Origin: Nostoc sp. B(2019)
GTDB lineage: Bacteria > Cyanobacteriota > Cyanobacteriia > Cyanobacteriales > Nostocaceae
DNA length: 64,000 bases
Reading direction: 5' to 3'
NCBI RefSeq assembly: GCF_010091925.1
Contig: NZ_WVID01000015.1
Location: 62,001 to 126,000, forward strand
A program made the translations under genes and the position numbers. The first letter of the stretch is position 1. Each line of letters begins with the position of its first letter. The notes under the pieces were generated by a model. That model was not told the DNA's origin, did no database searches, and saw only the letters and a list, made by a program, of their open reading frames with translations. This document shows positions 56,293 through 64,000 of the stretch, in pieces.

Positions 56293-57549
56293 GCTAATCT
56301 TTGGTAAAAACAATAAATTTGTCATATCTAACACACCTTACAATACTGTGTGGAAGCTAGCGAAATTCTTGGAATTGCATTAGTCCGTGCCTTTTACTTG
56401 TTTCAGTAGTTGAAGCATCAGAATATTCCTATGTTTATCATCTAGTTTTTTGATGCTTGGTAAAGCTGCGTCGTACCTGAGCTTGTAACTCCGACTGGTG
56501 ACGACTATTCATCACTACTGCGAAAAATTATCTATAATATTGAAAGGAGCAATACTTGTTAAAGTTAGCGTTCTCTACTATATAAATGCCTGCTCAACTT
56601 AATTTCGGAAATCTCCAGGGAGTGAAAAACTGTACCAAAAGTCATAAAGATTGTTAAAAACTTGCATTTGTTATTGACTTCAGTTACTCTTAAGGAAGAT
56701 GCCCAAAATCAAACCCTGATATGATTTTCAGGATGTTGGGTTAGGTAACAGGGTAAATACCAAATTTGTTAATGCTGATTTCAGTGACGCACTAATGATT
56801 AGTCACTAATTTTGTTCATTAACTTATTTTGCATAAAGTATGAAGCACCAAAGCACTTACACCTAACCTAACTATTTTTATTTTTTCGAGAATAGTTGAG
56901 AATAATTTGCAAGATGTTTACATTAATAGATACATTAAAAGCAGATAGTGTGGAAATATTAAAACAGAATTGGCTAGCTAAAGCCATTACTGTCAATCAA
57001 GTGTTTCCCCATCTAGCCTTAATGTATTCTGCACAAGAGTAATGTAGAAGTATACCTTTATATATAGAAACCGGAGATGTAACTAGCTATGTAGATAATT
57101 TAAACAAAACTTTAAACAACTACCTTGTTGTCGGAAAGATTTTATCTAGTAATATTAGCTACATAAGTATTTTAAGCGAGCTAGTTACTTGATACTTTTG
57201 GTGCGATCGCACAAGGTTAGAATATATTTGATTTTGGTAAGAAAACCAAGTTGAAAAAAGTCGAGTTTTAGAGCGTAATCATTTCTTAAATGCCATACCA
57301 AAAGAGATACAAAATTAACTTTGTCGGTACGTAAAAATCTCTCTTAGGGCTATTCAACTCTATTATAGAGAGTTCATTAACCGCAAAGACATTAGTTAGA
57401 AATGATGTTATAAAGTGGCTACTTGGTTTTAACCAAGAAATGTATATTGTTCTTTTATATCTCCTTGATTCAAGGAAATTGTTATCCAGAACACAATTAC
57501 AGTCTTTTCATCCCCTTTGTCCAGAAAATCAATTCATGAGTACAGTTAA
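56293..57549. other. Long AT-rich gap with coding-like remnants
   Basis: About 1.25 kb. It holds a 42-codon frame (56914-57042) and a further 25-codon segment ending at 57317 (ENQVEKSRVLERNHFLNAI). Both read like pieces of a decayed gene. A HIP1 GCGATCGC lies near 57203. No intact gene or RNA is seen. Confidence 0.45.
56914..57042 (+). pseudogene. Possible gene remnant
   Basis: An ATG-started 42-codon frame reads MFTLIDTLKADSVEILKQNW and ends LALMYSAQE. Upstream and downstream frames are interrupted, and the amino-acid use looks protein-like. I do not recognise the family. It may instead be a chance frame. Confidence 0.25.
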
Positions 57550-58527
57550 ATGGATACTTTTTTTTGTTCTGACCATTCGCGGCAAACAGGAGAAGATATT
57601 ATTGGTAGCGCGACCAGTCAACAAACTTATATTTTAATTGAGTGCCCTCAACCTTGGATATCAGAAGCTTTTAATTCTAAATGGGTACCAAATAATTTGA
57701 GGATTTTGGTTGATGAAGTGAAGCGTGCTAAACTACCAATCAGATTTCTCTTAATTGCTAATGATTTATCACATAAAGTAGACCATACTACTCTTTTAAT
57801 TTATCAAAAACAAGAGGGGCTGAGTAATGGCTACCGCAAGCAAGAGTTTAAACTAGCAAATATTGAACAAGCAGCAACGGTTGTCCAAAAATGGTTATGG
57901 GGTATGAGTTCTGACTCTGAAGTACACACTAGTGTAACTAGAGATATTTTAGTTTGTACCCACGGTAATCATGATAAGTGCTGTGCCAGATATGGGAATC
58001 CTTTTTACTTCCAAGCTACAGCTACTATTTCTGATTTATGCTTGGATAATGTGCGGATTTGGAAATCAACCCACTTTGGTGGACATAGGTTTGCGCCAAC
58101 GATCATAGACTTGCCAGAAGGAAGATACTACGGTGTTCTTGAGCAAGATTCATTCCGATCAATTTTGACACGTACTGGCGATATTCAATGCTTGAATAAA
58201 GTCTATCGAGGCTGGGGAATTTTGCCTACTGCACTTCAGATTTTAGAAAGAGAACTAATCCTTAGCCACGGATGGGATTGGTTTAACTACAAAGTTACAG
58301 GCAAAATCCTAGAGCAAAGTTTAGATAATAATACAATGCAAGCTGAGCTAAGTTTTGAAAAACCTTCTGGTTCTCTCTACACCTGTCAGGCAAAACTTGT
58401 CAAAGATGGAACCAAAACCCAACGACTTAAGAGTTCTTGCAATGCAACACAAGAATCAGTAGTGATTAAATATGCTGTAGCAAGTCTCTGGCTTACCTCT
58501 AAGAAAGTGGAAACTTGTAGCGTATAA
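57550..58527 (+). CDS. Sucrase/ferredoxin-like protein
   Basis: The 325-residue protein is of the Suc_Fer-like type, a thioredoxin-like fold that binds a [2Fe-2S] cluster. Seen are FFCSDHSRQTGEDIIGSA at the start, VCTHGNHDKCCARYGNPFY (about 139-157) and THFGGHRFAPTIIDLP (about 176-191), giving the Cys and His ligands. Despite the family name, plant members work in redox metabolism, not sucrose cleavage. The ATG 57550 starts directly before the first Cys motif. It lies 325 bp before ndh on the same strand. Role inferred: electron transfer. Confidence 0.85.
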   Translation: MDTFFCSDHSRQTGEDIIGSATSQQTYILIECPQPWISEAFNSKWVPNNLRILVDEVKRAKLPIRFLLIANDLSHKVDHTTLLIYQKQEGLSNGYRKQEFKLANIEQAATVVQKWLWGMSSDSEVHTSVTRDILVCTHGNHDKCCARYGNPFYFQATATISDLCLDNVRIWKSTHFGGHRFAPTIIDLPEGRYYGVLEQDSFRSILTRTGDIQCLNKVYRGWGILPTALQILERELILSHGWDWFNYKVTGKILEQSLDNNTMQAELSFEKPSGSLYTCQAKLVKDGTKTQRLKSSCNATQESVVIKYAVASLWLTSKKVETCSV

Positions 58528-58809
58528 AAATCTGGGTCATGTCAGATAATCAAAAAGGTATGCATCTACTATTAAGTAACAATCTCCATACATGACATAG
58601 CTGGTGTCACTTCTGCCACCAATACTTTTGCCTATGAATCTCTGCGGCAGAAATTTAAGGGTAGCGATCGCTCAAAAGCAACTAATGCCCACTTAGAATA
58701 TAAACTGTTCCCTCTTAATAATCACTCATTACTAACTTTGACTACTTTCATTATTTTTTCAATTGTTCTAAATAAACAGCAACCCACATCATAATGCTGT
58801 TACATCTTT

Positions 58810-58835
58810 GTTAAGAATAGTTACAACTTCTTAAC
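58810..58835. promoter_or_regulatory. Inverted repeat in the NADH dehydrogenase leader
   Basis: Arms GTTAAGAA (58810-58817) and TTCTTAAC (58828-58835) are perfect with a 10-base spacer. It ends 17 bp before the ATG of the NADH dehydrogenase gene, next to AAGGA (58838-58842). An operator or attenuating hairpin is possible; no regulator is identified. Confidence 0.5.
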
Positions 58836-58852
58836 ACAAGGAAATATTTCTA

Positions 58853-60199
58853 ATGGTAGTCTCACTTGAGAAGAATGCACCACATCAGGTTGTTATCGTT
58901 GGTGGTGGTTTTGGTGGACTGTATGCAGCAAAGGCTCTGAATGCAGCGAATGTAAATGTTACTCTCATTGATAAACGTAACTTTCACCTATTTCAGCCGC
59001 TTTTATATCAAGTTGCGACAGGTACGCTATCACCTTCTGATATTTCCGCACCATTGCGATCTGTATTCAGCAAAAGCAAGAATACAAAAGTGTTGTTGGG
59101 GGAAGTAAATGATATTGATCCAAAAGCGCAACAAGTTATTCTAGGTGATGAAGTAGTACCTTATGATACATTAATTGTCGCCACAGGTGCTAACCATTCC
59201 TATTTTGGTAAGGATAACTGGAAAGAAGTTGCTCCTGGCTTGAAAACTGTAGAAGATGCGATAGAAATGCGTCGCCGGATATTTGGCGCATTTGAAGCAG
59301 CAGAAAAAGAAACTGATCCCGAAAAACGCCGTGCTTTCTTGAATTTTGTGATTGTGGGCGGTGGCCCGACTGGTGTAGAATTAGCAGGTGCGATCGCCGA
59401 GTTAGCATACAAAACTCTCAAAGAAGATTTTCGCAGCATCAACACTTCAGAAACGAAAATTTTACTATTACAAGGGGGCGATCGCATCCTCCCACACATT
59501 GCACCAGAATTATCGAAATCAGCAGCAGTATCTTTGCAAAAGCTGGGTGTAGAACTCCACACTCACACCAGGGTGACAAATATTGAAGATGATATCGTTA
59601 CTTTCAAGCAAGGCGATGAATTAATAGAAATTGCCTCAAAAACTATATTGTGGGCAGCAGGTGTCCAAGGTTCGGGAATGGGGAAAGTCCTAGCAGAAAG
59701 TACAGGTGTAGAGTGCGATCTCTCTGGACGTGTAATTGTAGAACCTGACTTGTCTATCAAGGGTTATAACAACATTTTCGTAATTGGAGATTTAGCCAAC
59801 TTCTCTCATCAAGATGGTAAACTCTTACCTGGTGTTGCACCCGTAGCTAAACAAGAAGGAGAGTATGTAGGTAAACTAATTCAACGACGGCTTCAAGGTC
59901 ATACTTTGCCACCATTTCATTACAACCACGTAGGTAGTTTGGCGATGATTGGGCAAAATTTAGCTGTTGTAGATTTAGGCTTCATCAAACTCACAGGTTT
60001 CCTTGCTTGGGCATTTTGGCTACTAGTTCACATCTACTTCTTAATCGAGTTTGACACTAAATTACTAGTAGTATTTCAGTGGGCGTGGAATTATATCACT
60101 CGTAATCGTCGCTCTAGATTGATTACGGGTCGAGAAGCTTTTGTAGAAGCAAAAACTGTTAACAATATCGTGCAACAGCCTTCTGGGACACCTCTTTGA
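58853..60199 (+). CDS. ndh: Type II NADH dehydrogenase (NDH-2)
   Basis: NDH-2 is a single-subunit FAD enzyme that passes electrons from NAD(P)H to quinone without pumping protons. The 448-residue protein has VVIVGGGFGGLYAAK (FAD, about 13-27), FVIVGGGPTGVELAGAI (NADH, about 164-180), ILWAAGVQGS and FVIGDLANFSH with the FAD-binding Asp. A hydrophobic C-terminal helix (AWAFWLLVHIYFLIEF) anchors it to the membrane. The gene starts at ATG 58853. Cyanobacterial NDH-2 enzymes are also suspected redox sensors. It is preceded by an inverted repeat. Confidence 0.93.
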   Translation: MVVSLEKNAPHQVVIVGGGFGGLYAAKALNAANVNVTLIDKRNFHLFQPLLYQVATGTLSPSDISAPLRSVFSKSKNTKVLLGEVNDIDPKAQQVILGDEVVPYDTLIVATGANHSYFGKDNWKEVAPGLKTVEDAIEMRRRIFGAFEAAEKETDPEKRRAFLNFVIVGGGPTGVELAGAIAELAYKTLKEDFRSINTSETKILLLQGGDRILPHIAPELSKSAAVSLQKLGVELHTHTRVTNIEDDIVTFKQGDELIEIASKTILWAAGVQGSGMGKVLAESTGVECDLSGRVIVEPDLSIKGYNNIFVIGDLANFSHQDGKLLPGVAPVAKQEGEYVGKLIQRRLQGHTLPPFHYNHVGSLAMIGQNLAVVDLGFIKLTGFLAWAFWLLVHIYFLIEFDTKLLVVFQWAWNYITRNRRSRLITGREAFVEAKTVNNIVQQPSGTPL

Positions 60200-60620
60200 C
60201 ACTCGCCGCAATAAATTGACGGCGATTAAGCGCGGTTGTCTACGCAGGGGATAAATCCACCTGCGTAGACGCTTCACGCTTTCAGGACTTACGCACAGGT
60301 AACGGAAAAACGAACCGCAGAGGGCACAGAGGACACGGAGAGAAGTCTGAGCGGAGGCTTCCTCCGTTGGCGCAGCCCGCCGTAGGCATCAGAACTTCGG
60401 GAGAAATGAGAGTTTGAGAGGTTTTTTGCGTAAGTCCTAGCTTTTAAGGAATTGTCATTTACCCCACCCTCTATATCGACCGTAGCCGTTGCAACTACAG
60501 CTTCCTTAAAATCCAGAGGGCATGAAAAACCTAACCAACAAAACAATTTCACCCACAGCGGGGAGATGGGCCACATAGCGTTGGAAGTACCATTGAGTCT
60601 TTTGGCGATCGCTGTCTAGA
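60200..60620. other. Intergenic gap with MITE-like element
   Basis: About 420 bases between convergent ndh and cnfR. It carries the 155-bp element at 60284-60438, which is described separately. The rest shows no gene. Confidence 0.5.
60284..60438. mobile_element. 155-bp MITE-like element with 12-bp terminal inverted repeats
   Basis: Termini AGGACTTACGCA (60284-60295) and TGCGTAAGTCCT (60427-60438) are perfect inverted repeats. Inside lie a GCACAGAGGACACGGAG tract and a Nostoc repeat with GGAGGCTTCCTCCGTTGGCG, with no open frame. GCTTT occurs one base outside each end (60278-60282, 60440-60444), which could be a target duplication. It is non-autonomous. Confidence 0.65.
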
Positions 60621-62210
60621 TTAAGCCATATTTAGGACTTTTCGTAGTAGCACTTGGTCTTCTAACTTGGCTTTTAAACGACCATTTTCCACGTCTCGAA
60701 TCCAGCTTTGACTCTTACCTGTGAGCTTTGCCAACTCTCTTTGGGAAAGATTCAGATTTTTTCGCGCTTGCAAAATCTGCTCGCCCAGCAAATCGCCTGT
60801 AGCTTTGGGCTTCCTTCTGGTTCTAGCAGTTCGCCGCTGCTTTTTCTCCGATTCTGAAATTTGCTGCTCCCATTCTGCTGGTAGTTCAAAAGCCAAGATC
60901 CGCGCATTCATCAGCAAATTCCACTTCCCACGAGGGCCTGTGTCTGTGAGGCGAGTTTCACCGCCGCCGTCATTAGTCCAAAATTCTAACGCTTCATCTG
61001 GATCTTCGGGAAGATCAATTAACTTCGCCCATAAAGGTTGAATTTCTATTGGGTAGGTAACTGGATCGAAAATTGGCTTCATTCCATAGTGATTGAGAAC
61101 TTCCAAATCACTTTCAAAAGTTCGCAGTAGGCGCTTGCGTTCTTCTCGTTGTCGAGAGGCCAGGGTGACTTTTTCCTCACCGTAAGCAACACGTAGCAGG
61201 GTAGGAACAGTGATGCGTTGTTCTTTACCCATTTTGGTTTTAAACAGCAACCACAGCATAAGTCTTACTGCTCCTTCATGTTGCTGCCAAATGCTCATGA
61301 CTGTAGTCAACAGCGTTTTGGGTAGACTGCCGTATTGATAGAATGCGGTTCGCTCTTTACATGCTTGTTTGTTTAAGAAATACTGTGCCCATATACCCGC
61401 TTTTACTTTAAAAGTTAGTCCGACAAGATATTTACATCCCTGATTGTCTTCTTGGAAGTGGTGCTGAATATCGACTAAGTGCCACAAGCGACTTTGTTTA
61501 ACTGAGAATCCGTTAACTCGTCCTTGTTGTGGCCAGTCAATGGAGATGATCAGTGAGCAAGCTTGCTGCACAATGTTTTTCATTAAAGCCAACTTGGCAT
61601 TTTTGCTCAAGTCTTTGCGTTTCTCCATCCCCAAATATTTCTCAATTTGCCGCTCGTCAATGGTAAATTCTTGCTCCCAAGGCTGATCTAAGGCTGTGGC
61701 ATGAGCTGCAAAAATTAGATGGATGCAAGTGGCTCTGATGTCGAGTGCTTCGATCGCTCCTAAGTTTGTGGCGCGATCGCTAACGTTGAGTGGATCTTGG
61801 ATATGAAAGGCGATCGCTCCTCGTCCTTGGTTAACTTGTCGGCCATAAGACAGATAACCCTCTTCATCGCTTTCCCAATGTAAGGATGTTCGCTGCGCTA
61901 GTACGTTACAAGCTTCCCAAATTGCGATCGCTGAAGCAAATGGATTATTCTTACCGTTAGAAAACAAGTCTGAACTAGTAGCATCTCTTGGCTCAACTTT
62001 GCATCTCCCTTTTTTCGCCTGCAAGGGTCTGGGAGACTTAGTTGGACAAGCCATTACACATTGCGGTTCTGGATAATAACCCTCGCAATTGTTACACAGA
62101 AAAGGGTCGATCCAATATTCATCGTTTTCTAGTTTGATTGCACCCGTAGGACATTGGGGACGGCAATTGTCACATCCAACGCAACTGTTGTTAGGAATTG
62201 TATAAGGCAT
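60621..62210 (-). CDS. cnfR: Nitrogenase gene regulator CnfR (PatB)
   Basis: The 529-residue protein has an N-terminal 4Fe-4S ferredoxin domain (CVGCDNCRPQCPTG, residues 10-23, and CNNCEGYYPEPQCVMACP) and a C-terminal HTH (LSQRELAKLTGKSQSWIRDV, about 484-503). This matches CnfR/PatB, the transcriptional activator of nif genes in cyanobacteria; PatB mutants in Anabaena are impaired in diazotrophic heterocyst function. The iron-sulfur clusters may make activity oxygen sensitive. It faces away from fdxB (nif-type ferredoxin), whose product is reported to work with CnfR. ATG 62210 is clear. Confidence 0.9.
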   Translation of the reverse strand: MPYTIPNNSCVGCDNCRPQCPTGAIKLENDEYWIDPFLCNNCEGYYPEPQCVMACPTKSPRPLQAKKGRCKVEPRDATSSDLFSNGKNNPFASAIAIWEACNVLAQRTSLHWESDEEGYLSYGRQVNQGRGAIAFHIQDPLNVSDRATNLGAIEALDIRATCIHLIFAAHATALDQPWEQEFTIDERQIEKYLGMEKRKDLSKNAKLALMKNIVQQACSLIISIDWPQQGRVNGFSVKQSRLWHLVDIQHHFQEDNQGCKYLVGLTFKVKAGIWAQYFLNKQACKERTAFYQYGSLPKTLLTTVMSIWQQHEGAVRLMLWLLFKTKMGKEQRITVPTLLRVAYGEEKVTLASRQREERKRLLRTFESDLEVLNHYGMKPIFDPVTYPIEIQPLWAKLIDLPEDPDEALEFWTNDGGGETRLTDTGPRGKWNLLMNARILAFELPAEWEQQISESEKKQRRTARTRRKPKATGDLLGEQILQARKNLNLSQRELAKLTGKSQSWIRDVENGRLKAKLEDQVLLRKVLNMA

Positions 62211-63450
62211 TTGGCTCTTTTCCCACTCTAATCGTTGAGATGTCAGGCTCAGTTCTCCCCTGGATATGTCCTAATACTTTTCGGATAAGTCTAATTACTT
62301 CCCTTATAGTTTGGAAAAAGGTAAAGGCAAAAAGGCAAGAGGCAAATTCAAATATGCACTCCTTTTCCTTTTTTCCCTTGTCCCTTTCCCCTTTAACCGA
62401 ACCGTATTGGCGTCACCCCGAAGGGGTTAAAGCATAAAGGATAAAGGGCGAATTCAAACCCTCTTCCTTCCACCTTTCTCCCTTAACCGAAAGGTATTGG
62501 AATGTGTCCTGTTTATTCATGACTCGCTACCAAATTATCTTTTAGGCAAGAATAATCTTTTCTCGCCCCACTAACTTCTCACATCCATATTCTGACTTCG
62601 CATCCAATTGGTAGCTATTTAAGTCTTTTAAGCCGAGCCTAATATTACTTCTTATTAACTATACATTTCATAAATGAATTAACAAGTTTGTTCATAATGA
62701 GCTTAGAAATCATTCTTAACATTTCCTTAAATAGGTACTTCACTAACAATCTCTCTTTGACTACAAAACCTTAGCCAAAGTATGTTTGGAAACCATCTAA
62801 ACTTATTAGGACTAATATTCATCGGATTTATTAATAATTTTAATATTTAATAGGGATTAATATTCTGCTATCAAGGTTACAGTTTTTCTCGTAGTTAACT
62901 GAGCTTTATTTGGTGATGTAATGGGCAAAGACAATATTCACTGTATCAGCATTATTGTAGATATTTCAATTAAAGCTATATTGAGGATAATTGCTTTTTT
63001 ATTACACATTGCATAGATAAAAATGTAATTAATAAACATATACTTCTGTATATGTAAATACTATTCATATTGCATATTTTTGCCTGAAAGTAGGAAGATT
63101 TGAAAATTAATATCATTACTTCATAGCTCAAGTTGCATTCGTTGTAAATAGTGTGGATTCATTCATATTTTCTAGCAAGCAGTGGTTATTTAACTCTGCC
63201 TACAAAACAGCTAATAAAATGCTGTGATACGTGTAAGACAAGCATTCTACTCCTTGAGACTGCATAATAACTATTGGCAATAAATTTCATCTACATAATT
63301 AAACTTAAAAGATAACGCAAACTTGAATTAAAAAATATCAAAATTTGATGAGAAAAAACTAATTATCTAACATCAAAAAAGGAAAATATTAGGATACGAT
63401 GAGATAAAAGTACAAACAGATTAATAGGCAAAACTGCCGAGGATTCTTTC
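62211..63450. other. 1.24-kb intergenic region between cnfR and fdxB
   Basis: It shows no gene in either strand. Near 62300-62510 are low-complexity units and two direct repeats with CCTTTAACCGAACCGTATTGG-like and CCCTTAACCGAAAGGTATTGG-like sequence (62390 and 62480). The right 900 bp are very AT-rich and presumably hold the divergent promoters. I did not find a clear NtcA site (GTA-N8-TAC). Confidence 0.55.
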
Positions 63451-63744
63451 ATGACACAACTAACAGGTTTGACATTTGGCGGTAAGGCTTGGACACCAAA
63501 ATTTGCTCAAGAAATTGACAAGGACAAATGTATCGGCTGTGGCAGATGTATTAAAGTATGCGGATATAATGTACTGGGTTTAAAAGCACTCAATGAAGAA
63601 GGAGAATTTGTAGAGGACGAAGACGATGAAGAAATTGAAAGAAAAGTAATGGCAGTTACTTATCCAGAAAACTGTATTGGTTGTGAAGCTTGTGCGCGGA
63701 TTTGTCCGAAGAATTGCTACACCCATGTTGCATTAAATAATTAA
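63451..63744 (+). CDS. fdxB: Nif-specific ferredoxin III
   Basis: The 97-residue protein has two 4Fe-4S motifs: [14 protein letters not shown] (residues about 27-40) and [15 protein letters not shown] (near the C-terminus), separated by an acidic insert ([15 protein letters not shown]) typical of FdxB, the ferredoxin III of nif clusters. It donates electrons in nitrogenase-related metabolism and is thought to support CnfR function. A GAGG lies about 9 bp before ATG 63451. Its neighbour across the gap is cnfR. Confidence 0.93.
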   Translation: MTQLTGLTFGGKAWTPKFAQEIDKDKCIGCGRCIKVCGYNVLGLKALNEEGEFVEDEDDEEIERKVMAVTYPENCIGCEACARICPKNCYTHVALNN

Positions 63745-64000
63745 GGTTGTTGGAGTTAGTCGAAATTGTTGTTTGTTCAAGGAGGCACTTTTAATAGAAA
63801 GCGCGATGCCTACGGCAAGGGTTTACCCTACGCGCCAAGCAAGGTAACTAGAGGGGAATGCTAAGTATTTACCGGAACAAATCCAAAAGTTCACAGTAAA
63901 CAAATCCGTAAATCGCAAATTGTTACATATTAACAAATTTAAACTTGCTGCTAATATAGCCTAATCAGTATTATGACTAAAAGTGTCCTCTAAGAACAAC
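63745..64000. other. Terminal intergenic stretch with Nostoc repeat
   Basis: A GCGCGATGCCTACGGC / GGGTTTACCCTACGCG repeat lies at about 63801-63835. The remainder is AT-rich up to the window end. No gene is seen. Confidence 0.45.

Noticed and set aside
57241-57317. Short frame ENQVEKSRVLERNHFLNAI ending in TAA
   Set aside because: It has no start and no recognisable family; noted with the gap as a possible decayed gene but not listed as a gene.
58570-58800. Frame reading DIAGVTSATNTFAYESLRQK after the sucrase/ferredoxin-like gene
   Set aside because: It looks coding for about 30 codons but fades into low-information sequence and has no clear start.
62211-63450. NtcA site (GTA-N8-TAC) upstream of cnfR or fdxB
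   Set aside because: Candidate triplets were seen but none with exact 8-base spacing and a well-placed -10.
1-64000. tRNA, rRNA or tmRNA genes
   Set aside because: No cloverleaf arms, TTCRANYC loops or rRNA-like conserved segments were found by eye on either strand; a tRNA search program would be decisive.

Overview
The window looks like chromosomal DNA of a heterocyst-type filamentous cyanobacterium (Nostoc/Anabaena group). The evidence is the many GCGATCGC (HIP1) octamers, a Mg-chelatase ATPase gene (chlI), large multi-domain sensor kinases, a divergent cnfR(patB)/fdxB nitrogen-fixation pair at the right end, and numerous short palindromic intergenic repeats of the Nostoc kind. No rRNA, tRNA, CRISPR array, intact transposase or prophage was seen.

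Layout. 1-5.3 kb: the 3' part of a multi-domain sensor kinase followed by two response-regulator genes. 5.3-16.7 kb: mixed housekeeping and hypothetical genes (panE-like reductase, chlI, RlaP-like nucleotidyltransferase, NIL-ferredoxin, DUF3616, CHAD, a Tll0287-like haem protein), ending in the remains of a toxin-antitoxin module. 16.7-21.4 kb: a 1567-residue hybrid histidine kinase. 21.7-27.5 kb: GNAT-ruvX-DUF3727, a YqeG phosphatase, proB and a Uma2 protein. 27.6-30.5 kb: a transmembrane Ser/Thr kinase gene followed by an anchored ligand-binding protein gene. 30.7-33.3 kb: a ROK kinase, a candidate double-glycine leader peptide and a Mut7-C RNase-like protein.

33.6-39.7 kb holds three same-strand genes that make biochemical sense together: an HDAC/AcuC-type deacetylase, a Pat-type protein (NDP-forming acyl-CoA synthetase fused to a GNAT acetyltransferase) and acetyl-CoA synthetase, the classical target of reversible lysine acetylation. 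An atypical pyruvate kinase follows.

41.8-54.1 kb is a sugar-uptake island: a LacI-family regulator behind a perfect palindromic operator, a Tat-type intradiol dioxygenase-like protein, two more copies of the same operator in front of a decayed myo-inositol oxygenase gene, then a ribose-type ABC importer, an MFS sugar porter, an aldose 1-epimerase and an SLH/OprB-type porin. The gene order resembles the frt/glcP sugar-uptake loci described in Nostoc and Anabaena. The inositol oxygenase remnant, which seems not to have an ORF-level signature, is the most striking find.

54.2-64 kb: an EgtD-family methyltransferase, small hypotheticals, a sucrase/ferredoxin-like protein, a type II NADH dehydrogenase with an inverted repeat in its leader, a 155-bp MITE-like element, and cnfR and fdxB facing away from each other across a 1.2-kb gap.
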